Shown here: positions 1-6,005 of the stretch, piece by piece
Numbering within the stretch: position 1 is the stretch's first letter
Layout of the letters: the number at the start of each line of letters is the position of its first letter
Source of the DNA: an uncultured Pseudomonadota bacterium
Lineage (GTDB): Bacteria; Pseudomonadota; Gammaproteobacteria; Burkholderiales; Usitatibacteraceae
Direction: 5' to 3'
DNA: 8,340 bases
Assembly (NCBI GenBank): GCA_937898635.1
Contig: CALEJW010000259.1
Coordinates: forward strand, 1-8,340
Position numbers and translations under genes: made by a program
The notes under the pieces: generated by a model
Seen by the model: the letters and a program-made list of their open reading frames with translations, nothing else
What the model was told of the DNA's origin: nothing
The model's database searches: none

Positions 1-21
1 GAACCGCCGGCGGCCGGTCGT

Positions 22-1809
22 TCAGACGAACTTCTTGTACTTGGCGAGGTGCCGCACGGGTTTCGAGAGCGCGTCGCGGCGGAACGGGTCGCCCAGCTCC
101 TTCGTGACCATCATCTCGATCACGGTGGTCTTCCCCTCCGCCTGGCGCTTCACCGAATCCTGGAGCGCCGCGCCCACGTCGCCCACCTTGTCCACCACCA
201 CGCCCTCGCAGCCGAAGCTCTTCGCCACCGCCACCCAGCTCGGGTTCACCAGCTCCACGCCCTGGTAGCGGCGCGAGTAGAAGTCCACGTGGTTCTTCTT
301 CTCCGCGCCCCACTGGCCGTTGTTGAAGACGACCACCGTCACGCCGATCTTCTCGCGCGCGCAGGTGAGGAGTTCATTGAGCGAAATGCCCCACGCGCCG
401 TCGCCGACATAGGCGATCGCGGGCCGGTCGGGCCGCGCCACCTTCGCGCCGCAGGCCACCGGGAAGGCGTAGCCGCAGTTGCCGAAGCTCATGGCGGCGA
501 GCATGGAGCGCGGCTCGTCGAAGCGCAGGTACGAATTCGACACCGAGCAGATGTTGCCGATGTCGGTGGAGACCATCGCACCCTTGGGCATGGCGCGCTC
601 GAGCGCGCGCAGCATCTGCCGCGGGTGCATGGCGGAGGAGCCCTTCGAAATCTCCACCGAGTACGGGTCCGTCTCGTGCGCCCACTTGTCGAGCTCGGCT
701 TCCCACGCGGCCTTCTCGGCCTTGATGGCGGCATCGCGCTCGGCCTTGTTCGCGTGGCAGGCGAGCGTCTTCCCCGCGAGGCGTGCGGCGAGCGCGGAGG
801 CCGCGGCCTTCGCGTCGCCGTTGATCCCCACGCCGATGGGCTTCACGAGGCCCAGCATCTTCGCGTCCGCGTCGATCTGGATGATCTTCGCGTTCGCGGG
901 CCAGTATTCCATCCCGTATTGCGGGAGCGTCCCGAAAGGCCCGAGGCGCGTGCCGAGCGCGAGCACCACGTCGGCCTTGGCGATCAACTTCATCGCGGCC
1001 TTGGAGCCCTGGTAGCCGAGCGGGCCGGCCCACAGCGGGTGCGAGGCGGGGAAGGCGTCGTTGTGCAGGTAGCTCACCGCGACGGGCGCGTGCAGGAGCT
1101 CGGCGAGCTTCACCGCTTCCGCCGTGCCTTCGCCCATGATCACGCCGCCGCCGGAGAGGATGACCGGGAACTTCGCCGCGGCGAGCAGCTTCGCGGCCTC
1201 GTCCAGCGCCGCCTCGTCGCCCGCGCCGCGGCCGATGCGGATGGGCTGCGGGATCTCGCACTCGATGTCGCCGTAGAAGTAGTCGCGCGGGATGTTGAGT
1301 TGCGTCGGGCCCATGTCGAGCATGGCGCGGTCGAAGCAGCGCGCCGTGATCTCGGCCATGCGCTTCGGGTTCATCACGTGGCCCTGGTACTTGGTGATCT
1401 TCGAGAAGATCGGCAGCTGCTCCGTCTCCTGGAAGCCGCCGAGGCCCATGGTCATGGAGCCCGTCTCCGGCGTGATGAGGACGACCGGCGAGTGCGCCCA
1501 GTAGGCTGCCGCGGCACCCGTGACGAAGTTGGTGATGCCGGGGCCGTTCTGGCCGATGCACACGCCGTGCCGGCCCGAGACGCGCGAATAGCCGTCGGCC
1601 ATGTGCACCGCGCCCTGCTCGTGCGCCACGGGGATGAAGCGGATGCCGGCGGCGGGGAAGATGTCGAGCGCGTCCATGTAGGCCGAGCCCACGATGCCGA
1701 AGACGTCGGTTACGCCGTTGGCGACCAGCGTCTCCACGAAGGCCTCCGACGGCGTCATCCGGGTCTTTCCCTTCACCACTTCGCGGTTGCCCTGGGCCAT
1801 GTCGTTCAT
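22..1809 (-). CDS. xsc: Sulfoacetaldehyde acetyltransferase (Xsc)
   Basis: This 595-residue ThDP-dependent enzyme is predicted to convert sulfoacetaldehyde plus phosphate into acetyl phosphate and sulfite in the cytoplasm, the desulfonation step shared by taurine, isethionate, sulfoacetate and some sulfolactate pathways. Seen in the sequence: the N-terminal ThDP (PYR) domain begins near TPSEAFVETL (residues 19-28) and carries the activating glutamate in AHEQGA (Glu64) and GQNGPG (86-91). A central domain follows, then the C-terminal PP domain with the cofactor motif GDG (469-471) to NN (496-497). The C-terminal KELGDPFRR segment and the full length match Xsc rather than acetolactate synthase or glyoxylate carboligase. 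The ATG at 1809 was chosen because AGAGGA lies 6 bases upstream; an open frame continues to 1890 but has no such signal and would run through the promoter. The gene is divergent from an IclR regulator. No phosphotransacetylase gene is visible, but only 21 bases follow the stop codon. The Xsc assignment is strong. Confidence 0.93.
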   Translation of the reverse strand: MNDMAQGNREVVKGKTRMTPSEAFVETLVANGVTDVFGIVGSAYMDALDIFPAAGIRFIPVAHEQGAVHMADGYSRVSGRHGVCIGQNGPGITNFVTGAAAAYWAHSPVVLITPETGSMTMGLGGFQETEQLPIFSKITKYQGHVMNPKRMAEITARCFDRAMLDMGPTQLNIPRDYFYGDIECEIPQPIRIGRGAGDEAALDEAAKLLAAAKFPVILSGGGVIMGEGTAEAVKLAELLHAPVAVSYLHNDAFPASHPLWAGPLGYQGSKAAMKLIAKADVVLALGTRLGPFGTLPQYGMEYWPANAKIIQIDADAKMLGLVKPIGVGINGDAKAAASALAARLAGKTLACHANKAERDAAIKAEKAAWEAELDKWAHETDPYSVEISKGSSAMHPRQMLRALERAMPKGAMVSTDIGNICSVSNSYLRFDEPRSMLAAMSFGNCGYAFPVACGAKVARPDRPAIAYVGDGAWGISLNELLTCAREKIGVTVVVFNNGQWGAEKKNHVDFYSRRYQGVELVNPSWVAVAKSFGCEGVVVDKVGDVGAALQDSVKRQAEGKTTVIEMMVTKELGDPFRRDALSKPVRHLAKYKKFV

Positions 1810-1815
1810 GGTTCG

Positions 1816-1821
1816 TCCTCT
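1816..1821 (-). promoter_or_regulatory. Ribosome binding site of xsc
   Basis: AGAGGA on the minus strand, 6 bases before the ATG at 1809. It decides the xsc start against the longer open frame reaching 1890, whose extra 27 residues would overlap the predicted promoter. Confidence 0.75.
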
Positions 1822-1861
1822 CGTGTTCTCAAAGATGAAATGAATGGTCTCTAAAGGCTGA

Positions 1862-1890
1862 ACAATATAGCAGCATTTCGGGCCACGCAA
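1862..1890 (-). promoter_or_regulatory. Putative sigma70 promoter of xsc
   Basis: On the minus strand a TTGCGT -35 candidate (1885-1890) is followed either by TATATT (1864-1869, 15-base spacer) or TATTGT (1862-1867, 17-base spacer) as the -10. Transcription would start about 45 bases before the xsc ATG. The palindrome at 1898-1912 lies just upstream of this -35, a position that would suit an activator. The match to consensus is moderate; this is inference from sequence only. Confidence 0.45.
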
Positions 1891-1897
1891 GCATTTA

Positions 1898-1912
1898 TTC
1901 CGTTAAGCGGAA
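1898..1912. promoter_or_regulatory. Palindromic operator, probably for the divergent IclR regulator
   Basis: TTCCG (1898-1902) and CGGAA (1908-1912) form a perfect inverted repeat around a 5-base spacer. Short dyads of about 15 bp with a TTCCG-like arm fit the kind of site bound by many IclR-family proteins. A further CGGAAC at 1930-1935 repeats the CGGAAC at 1908-1913 exactly 22 bases away, about two helical turns, which would put both on the same face of the DNA. The dyad is upstream of the xsc -35 and overlaps the likely -35 of the regulator gene, so one protein could activate xsc and repress itself. Binding by this particular regulator is inferred. Confidence 0.6.
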
Positions 1913-1930
1913 CGAAATGGTTGCTATAAC
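1903..1930 (+). promoter_or_regulatory. Putative promoter of the IclR regulator gene
   Basis: TATAAC at 1925-1930 is a good -10 candidate, with a weak TTAAGC at 1903-1908 as the -35 (16-base spacer). The -35 lies inside the dyad at 1898-1912, and the CGGAAC half-site at 1930-1935 touches the -10, so bound regulator would be expected to block it. The leader to the ATG at 1956 would be only about 20 bases. Confidence 0.4.
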
Positions 1931-1955
1931 GGAACAAACGGGGTAGGCTGGCCCC

Positions 1956-2753
1956 ATGTCCACCGTCCTCGAAACCGGCACCGACCGCGCGCGCCGCGAC
2001 CCGGCCCTGGAAAACTCCTCCACCCTCAAGGCCCTGGCGGTGCTGGAGTCCCTGGTGCGCGCCCCCCGGCCCTCGACCCTCACCGAGCTCATGCAGGCCA
2101 CGGGCCTGCCCAAGCCCACGCTCTACCGCACCCTCGCCCTTTTCGAGGACGCGGGCTACGTGCAGCGCGAGCCCGCCGGGCGCGCCTACGCCGTGGGTCC
2201 GCGCCTGGCGAGCCTCGGGCTCGCGATCCTCACCAACGATGCGGTCGCGACGCTGCGCCGCGCGATCCTGCGAGAGCTCGTGGCGGAGGTGGGCGAGACC
2301 TGCAACCTCTCGATGTTGAGGAAGGGCGAAGTGGTCTACCTCGACCGCGTCGAGGCCGACTGGCCCCTTCGCCTGCACCTTCCGGTGGGCAGCACCGTGC
2401 CGCCGCACTGCAGCGCGAGCGGCAAGCTCCTGCTCGCCTCGCTCCCGCCGGTGGACCGCGAAGCCCTCCTCGAGGCGATTCCCCTGCAGCGCTTCACCGA
2501 GCACACGATCACCGACCGCGCGCTCCTCGCCCGCGAGCTCGACCGCATCGTGGAGGCCGGCTACGCGGTGGACGACGAGGAGTTCGTGCTGGGAGTCGCC
2601 TGCGTCGCGGTGCCGGTGAAGCTCCCGGGCGGCGAGACCGTCGCCGCCGTGGCGGTGCACGCGGCCACCGCGCGCCTGCCGCTCACCCGGGCGATCGAGC
2701 TGGCGCCGCGCCTGCACGAGGCCGCGCAGCGGCTCGCCGCGACCTTCGCATGA
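1956..2753 (+). CDS. IclR-family transcriptional regulator, divergent from xsc
   Basis: A 265-residue DNA-binding regulator of normal IclR length. After a short polar N-terminus (1-20) comes the winged helix-turn-helix (about 21-88), with the recognition helix around LPKPTLYRTL (51-60) and the wing ending near GYVQRE. The effector-binding domain fills the rest: GETCNL (113-118), VYLDRVE (127-133), WPLRL, and the conserved HCSASGK segment (151-157) that lines the ligand pocket in this family. The ATG at 1956 has only a weak AGG 8 bases upstream. The gene is transcribed away from xsc and the intergenic dyad suggests it controls xsc and itself. The exporter gene follows 42 bases later on the same strand, probably in one transcript. 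A sulfonate-pathway metabolite is a plausible effector by context, but nothing in the sequence identifies it. The family is certain; the target is inferred. Confidence 0.92.
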   Translation: MSTVLETGTDRARRDPALENSSTLKALAVLESLVRAPRPSTLTELMQATGLPKPTLYRTLALFEDAGYVQREPAGRAYAVGPRLASLGLAILTNDAVATLRRAILRELVAEVGETCNLSMLRKGEVVYLDRVEADWPLRLHLPVGSTVPPHCSASGKLLLASLPPVDREALLEAIPLQRFTEHTITDRALLARELDRIVEAGYAVDDEEFVLGVACVAVPVKLPGGETVAAVAVHAATARLPLTRAIELAPRLHEAAQRLAATFA

Positions 2754-2795
2754 GCCCCCGGCCGGCGAAGAGCGACCCGCCCGCCCGCGCGGCCC

Positions 2796-3527
2796 GTGGA
2801 TCCCTTCGCGCCTGAGACGCTCGCGGCCGCGGCCGCGATCGCCGCCGCCGCGGGCGTCGTGCGCGGGATCACGGGCTTCGGCGGCGCGATGATGATGTCG
2901 CCGCCCATGGCGCTCCTTCTCGGGCCCCTCGCCGCGGTGCCGGTCGTGCTGCTGCTGGAATCGCTCGCCGCCACGCCCATGCTGGTGCAGACGCGCGCCC
3001 TGGTTCGCTGGCGGGTGATCGGGCCCATCATCGCCGCGGCCTGCGTGACGGTGCCGGCCGGGACCTGGATCCTGGTGAGTGCCGACCCGGTGCTGATGCG
3101 CCGCGTGATCGCGGGCACGGTGATCCTGTTCTCGGCCGCGATGCTCTCGGGCTGGCGCTATGCCGGCGCGCAGCGCCTGCCGACCGCCATCGGCGTGGGC
3201 GCGGTCTCCGGCGCGCTGGTCGGCGCGACGAGCATGGGCGGCCCGCCGGTGATCCTCTACCTGCTGGCGGGCCCGGATCGCATCGAGACCACGCGCGCGA
3301 ACCTCACCTTCTTCGTGGGCGCGATTTCCGCGGCGGGGCTCGCCGGGCTCGCCTGGAACGGCGTGCTCACCTGGGGCGCGGCCGGGCTCGCCGCGCTCCT
3401 CACGCCCGGCTACTACGGCGGCATGGTCCTGGGCACGCGGGTCTTCCCGCGCTTCAACGACCGGCGCTTCCGCCAGTTCACCCTCGCCCTGATGGCGGTG
3501 GTCTCCCTCGGGATCCTTCTCGCCTAG
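2796..3527 (+). CDS. tauE: TauE/SafE (TSUP) family membrane exporter, probable sulfite exporter
   Basis: This 243-residue integral inner-membrane protein has about seven to eight hydrophobic segments and the two-repeat layout of the TSUP/TauE-SafE family. Repeat one carries RGITGFGGA (23-31) and repeat two carries the related ATSMGGPP (144-151), both conserved signatures. Members beside xsc genes are thought to expel the sulfite released from sulfonates, and that role fits here; sulfoacetate export or another anion is possible for this diverse family. The start is GTG at 2796. It is the only ATG, GTG or TTG codon between the in-frame TGA that ends the regulator gene and the first membrane segment. 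No clear Shine-Dalgarno precedes it, so translation may depend on coupling to upstream translation. The gene sits in the regulator's transcription unit rather than in that of xsc and ends directly against the stop codon of the next gene on the opposite strand. Confidence 0.85.
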   Translation: MDPFAPETLAAAAAIAAAAGVVRGITGFGGAMMMSPPMALLLGPLAAVPVVLLLESLAATPMLVQTRALVRWRVIGPIIAAACVTVPAGTWILVSADPVLMRRVIAGTVILFSAAMLSGWRYAGAQRLPTAIGVGAVSGALVGATSMGGPPVILYLLAGPDRIETTRANLTFFVGAISAAGLAGLAWNGVLTWGAAGLAALLTPGYYGGMVLGTRVFPRFNDRRFRQFTLALMAVVSLGILLA

Positions 3528-4298
3528 CTAGTCGCCCGAGGCGCCGAGCGTTTTCGCGATCAGCCCCGCCGCGTCGCGCAGCTTCGGCACGTGCGCCATG
3601 AGGTCCTCGAGCGTCGCGCGGCCTTCGGGCGCCTGCAACGCCACGGCCGCGCAGGCGCGCCTCGCGTCGAGCATGACGGGCACCGCGATGCCGTACATCC
3701 CTCGCAGGTGCTCGGCGCGGTTGATGCCGACCCGGCGCTTGCGCGTCTCCTCGAGCTCGCGCTCGAGCGCCTCGCGCTCGACGATGGTGCTCTCCGTGAA
3801 GCCGCGCAGCGTCACGTGCTCCACGAGCCGCTCGCGCTGCGCGCGCGGCAGCAGGCTCAGCAGGAGCTTGCCGCTCGCGGTCGCGTGCAGCGGCACGTGG
3901 GAGCCCGGCGCGAGGAGCATGCGCAGTGGCCAGGTGGTCTCCACGCGGTCGAGGTACACGATGTCGGTGCCCGCGAGCGCGGCGAGGTTGCAGGTTTCCC
4001 CGATCTCCTCGACGAGTGCGGCGAGGATCGCGTGGCGCTCGGCGCGCGCGGGACCGTTCATGAGCGCGCCCAGGGCGAAGCGCTCCACGCGGCCGGCGAG
4101 CTGCACGCGCCGCGTGCCCGGCTCGCGCACGATGAGGCCCGCGAGCTGCAGCTGCCCGACGAGCCGGTGCACGGTCTGCTTGGGCAGCTCCACCGCCGAG
4201 ACGATATCGGCCAGGGCGCAGCCGTCGCGGTGCTGGGCGACCACCTCGAGCACCCGGAAGGCGCGCACCGCGGCGGCATTCGACTGGTTGCTTTCCAT
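3528..4298 (-). CDS. IclR-family transcriptional regulator, divergent from the TTT transporter genes
   Basis: A 256-residue IclR protein. The winged HTH covers about residues 5-75, with the recognition helix around LPKQTVHRLV (38-47). The effector domain shows GETCNL (100-105), VYLDRVE (114-120), WPLRMLL and the HATASGK pocket segment (138-144), followed by a FTESTI block. It resembles the other regulator in this window strongly in the effector domain but less in the HTH, so the two look like paralogues with related ligands and different DNA targets. Near the C-terminus the usual cysteine-containing 'CIA-PV' strand reads GIAVPV. The ATG at 4298 is the only credible start; the frame stays open far upstream but runs antisense through the transporter gene. 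A GAGGCG about 9-10 bases upstream is a weak ribosome site. It is divergent from tctC, the usual arrangement for a regulator of that operon. The regulatory target is inferred. Confidence 0.92.
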   Translation of the reverse strand: MESNQSNAAAVRAFRVLEVVAQHRDGCALADIVSAVELPKQTVHRLVGQLQLAGLIVREPGTRRVQLAGRVERFALGALMNGPARAERHAILAALVEEIGETCNLAALAGTDIVYLDRVETTWPLRMLLAPGSHVPLHATASGKLLLSLLPRAQRERLVEHVTLRGFTESTIVEREALERELEETRKRRVGINRAEHLRGMYGIAVPVMLDARRACAAVALQAPEGRATLEDLMAHVPKLRDAAGLIAKTLGASGD

Positions 4299-4342
4299 TT
4301 CGGGAAGCGCCTCGCTCGCAAATCGAGGAAAACGGGACTTTT

Positions 4343-4361
4343 GTGCACCGCAAACTGCACC
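4343..4361. promoter_or_regulatory. Repeat element in the divergent iclR-tctC control region, possible operator
   Basis: TGCACC occurs twice (4344-4349 and 4356-4361), spaced 12 bases start to start, and the same bases can be read as an inverted repeat GTGCA (4343-4347) - N8 - TGCAC (4356-4360). It lies 79 bases before the tctC start and 45 bases before the regulator start, the only clear repeat in this 141-base gap. It differs from the TTCCG/CGGAA dyad upstream of the other IclR gene, consistent with a different HTH. No convincing -35/-10 pair stands out around it. Binding by the adjacent IclR protein is inference. Confidence 0.45.
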
Positions 4362-4428
4362 ATAGTCTACGCCGCAGCCGAATCGCGCGGGCACCGGCGG
4401 GAAGCGGGCCCGACCCGACCACGACAAG

Positions 4429-4433
4429 AGGAG
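4429..4433 (+). promoter_or_regulatory. Strong ribosome binding site of the tctC-like gene
   Basis: AGGAG inside a purine-rich run (from 4426), 6 bases before the ATG at 4440. It is the best-placed Shine-Dalgarno on the plus strand of this window, in keeping with high-level synthesis of a periplasmic binding protein, whereas tctB and tctA have little or none. Confidence 0.75.
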
Positions 4434-4439
4434 ACGAAA

Positions 4440-5402
4440 ATGGATCGATCCCGAATCAACCCCCTGCGCCGCACGCTGGTCCTCGCCGGCGCAGGCCTGG
4501 CGCTCGCGCCGAAGCTCGCCTTCGCGCAGGCGAAGTACCCGTCCCGGCCCGTGGACTTCGTGGTGCCCTGGGGCGCGGGCGGTGGCGCCGACCAGCTCGC
4601 CCGGCGGCTGGGCTCGCTCCTGGAAAAGGAGCTGGGCACCTCCTTCCCGATCCTCAACATCCCCGGCGCCACGGGGAACACGGGGATGGCGAAGCTCCTG
4701 TCCTCCGCGCCCGACGGGCACTCGATCGGCGTCTTCATCGCCGACACCCTCGGCACGCTCGCCGGGGGCAAGGGCCGCTACACGCTCGCCGACCTGGCAC
4801 CCCTGGGCGTGATGATCCGCCAGCCCAGCGGCCTCTTCGTGAAGGCCGACGCCAAGTGGAAGAACTTCGGCGAGCTCCTCGCGGACGCGAAGAAGACCGA
4901 GCTCAAGGTGGGCATCACCGGCTTCGGCGGGCCCGACGAGATGCACGTGGTCAAGTTCAACGAGCAGGGCGCGAAGTTCCGCCCCGTGCCGTTCGCCAAG
5001 CCCGGCGAGCGCTACGCCTCGGTCCTGGGCGGGCACGCCGACATCGTGATCGAGCAGGCGGGCGACGTGAAGTCCTTCCTCGACTCGAAGCAGATGCGCC
5101 CCATCGTCTTCTTCGCCGACCAGCCCCAGGTGGGCTACGAGGGCATCGAGCTCGCCAACAAGTTCGGCGTGAGCCTCGCCATCAGCCAGTTCCGCGCGAT
5201 CGTGATGCGCGCCGGCACCGACCCGAAGCACCTCGCGGCGATGTCGGCAGCCATGGACAAGGCGGCGAACTCGCCGGAGTTCAAGAAGTACCTCGCCGAC
5301 GAGCTCGCCTTCGCCGACAGCTACATCCCGGCGGCCAGGTCCGGCGCCTTCCTGGCCGAGCAGCTCGCCCTCATCGAAGCGAACATGCCGAAGAAGTCCT
5401 GA
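4440..5402 (+). CDS. tctC: Periplasmic substrate-binding receptor of a TTT transporter (Bug/TctC family)
   Basis: A 320-residue extracytoplasmic solute receptor of usual Bug/TctC size. The N-terminus has a signal peptide with a twin-arginine-like start (LRRTLVL, Arg10-Arg11), a hydrophobic core and an Ala-rich cleavage site near AFA-QA (29/30), so export by Tat or Sec is likely. The mature protein opens with the family hallmark YPSRPVDFVVPWGAGGGAD (33-51), whose glycine loop and Asp51 lie at the ligand site in this family, followed by NIPGATGNTG (73-82) and a second-lobe GFGGPDEM segment. Family members bind small carboxylates; with SauS and Xsc encoded nearby, a sulfonate such as sulfoacetate or sulfolactate is the likely ligand, by inference. 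It is first in a cluster with tctB, tctA and the dehydrogenase gene, and a stem-loop lies after its stop codon. The symbol denotes family, not proven citrate transport. Confidence 0.88.
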   Translation: MDRSRINPLRRTLVLAGAGLALAPKLAFAQAKYPSRPVDFVVPWGAGGGADQLARRLGSLLEKELGTSFPILNIPGATGNTGMAKLLSSAPDGHSIGVFIADTLGTLAGGKGRYTLADLAPLGVMIRQPSGLFVKADAKWKNFGELLADAKKTELKVGITGFGGPDEMHVVKFNEQGAKFRPVPFAKPGERYASVLGGHADIVIEQAGDVKSFLDSKQMRPIVFFADQPQVGYEGIELANKFGVSLAISQFRAIVMRAGTDPKHLAAMSAAMDKAANSPEFKKYLADELAFADSYIPAARSGAFLAEQLALIEANMPKKS

Positions 5403-5417
5403 TCGGCCGCCAGGGGC

Positions 5418-5444
5418 GGCGCGCGGGCTCCTCGCCCGCGCGCC
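5418..5444 (+). terminator. GC-rich stem-loop between tctC and tctB (attenuator or mRNA stabiliser)
   Basis: An 11-base arm GGCGCGCGGGC (5418-5428) pairs perfectly with GCCCGCGCGCC (5434-5444) around a 5-base TCCTC loop. The downstream side is TTCCTT, too poor in T for a strong intrinsic terminator. It begins 15 bases after the tctC stop and ends 25 bases before the tctB start. The likely effect is partial termination or protection of the receptor mRNA from 3' decay, giving more receptor than membrane subunits. The function is inferred; the hairpin itself is plain. Confidence 0.6.
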
Positions 5445-5469
5445 TTCCTTCGCGCACCGCGCAACCGCC

Positions 5470-5997
5470 ATGCCCAAGACCCTCCGGCTCGTGCTGCCGC
5501 ACGGCCTCATGCTCGTCGCCTCCGTGCTGCTCTACTGGGCGGCCACGCGCATCGAGGCCTTCACCGGCGGCGGGGGCCGAATCGGCCCCGACGCCTGGCC
5601 CAAGGCGATCATCGTCTTCATGGGACTGCTGTGCGCCTGGGAGATCGCCAAGCGCCTCGCGCTGCGCTCGCGCGGCGGCGGCAGCGAGCCTCCCGCGGCG
5701 GCGCAGGCCGCGCCGGTCACCCATCCGGGCCGCCTCGCCGCGGGCGTGGCGCTCGTCTTCGGCTATGTCCTCGTGGTGCCGTGGACCGGCTTCTTCGTTT
5801 CCACCGCGCTCTTCCTCGCGGCCTTCACCTGGTTCGGGGGGCTTCGCCGTCCGGTCCTCGCGACGGCCACGGGGCTCGCGGGCAGCCTCGTGCTGGTGGT
5901 GATGTTCATGCGCGTGGCCTACATCTCGCTGCCGCTGGGCGAGGGGCCCTTCAAGTCGCTCTCGATCGCGCTCCTCGCGGCGATCGGGGTGAGCTGA
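5470..5997 (+). CDS. tctB: TTT transporter small membrane subunit (TctB family)
   Basis: A 175-residue inner-membrane protein with four predicted membrane spans: about residues 9-25, 46-62, 88-108 and 110-150 (the last block holding two closely spaced helices). The RIGPDAWPK segment (37-45) between spans one and two is the conserved TctB signature. A polar, Ala/Pro-rich linker (about 66-86) separates the two halves. TctB is the poorly conserved small subunit that works with the large TctA subunit and the periplasmic receptor in cation-driven uptake. The ATG at 5470 follows the stem-loop and has no recognisable Shine-Dalgarno; M15 is a later alternative that would remove part of the first span. 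It ends 8 bases before tctA, so the two are translated from one message. Confidence 0.83.
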   Translation: MPKTLRLVLPHGLMLVASVLLYWAATRIEAFTGGGGRIGPDAWPKAIIVFMGLLCAWEIAKRLALRSRGGGSEPPAAAQAAPVTHPGRLAAGVALVFGYVLVVPWTGFFVSTALFLAAFTWFGGLRRPVLATATGLAGSLVLVVMFMRVAYISLPLGEGPFKSLSIALLAAIGVS

Positions 5998-6005
5998 GCG
6001 GCGCC

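Noticed and set aside
4..17. Palindromic CCGCCGGCGG just after the xsc stop, as a terminator
   Set aside because: The stem is short, no T tract can be seen on the minus strand, and the window ends at once, so it cannot be judged.
22..1809. Acetolactate synthase or glyoxylate carboligase instead of Xsc
   Set aside because: The ThDP fold is shared, but the TPSEAFVETL start, GQNGPG block and KELGDPFRR C-terminus fit Xsc, and the neighbouring sulfonate-type genes agree.
49..1854. Long plus-strand open frame of about 600 codons opposite xsc
   Set aside because: Its product is rich in Arg, His, Ala and Val repeats with no recognisable domain. It is the antisense shadow expected in very GC-rich coding DNA, while the minus strand encodes a complete Xsc.
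4299..5510. N-terminal extension of the second IclR gene giving a 660-residue fusion
   Set aside because: The extension is antisense to tctC, has a skewed composition and no domain, and would cross the divergent control region. The IclR homology begins at the ATG at 4298.
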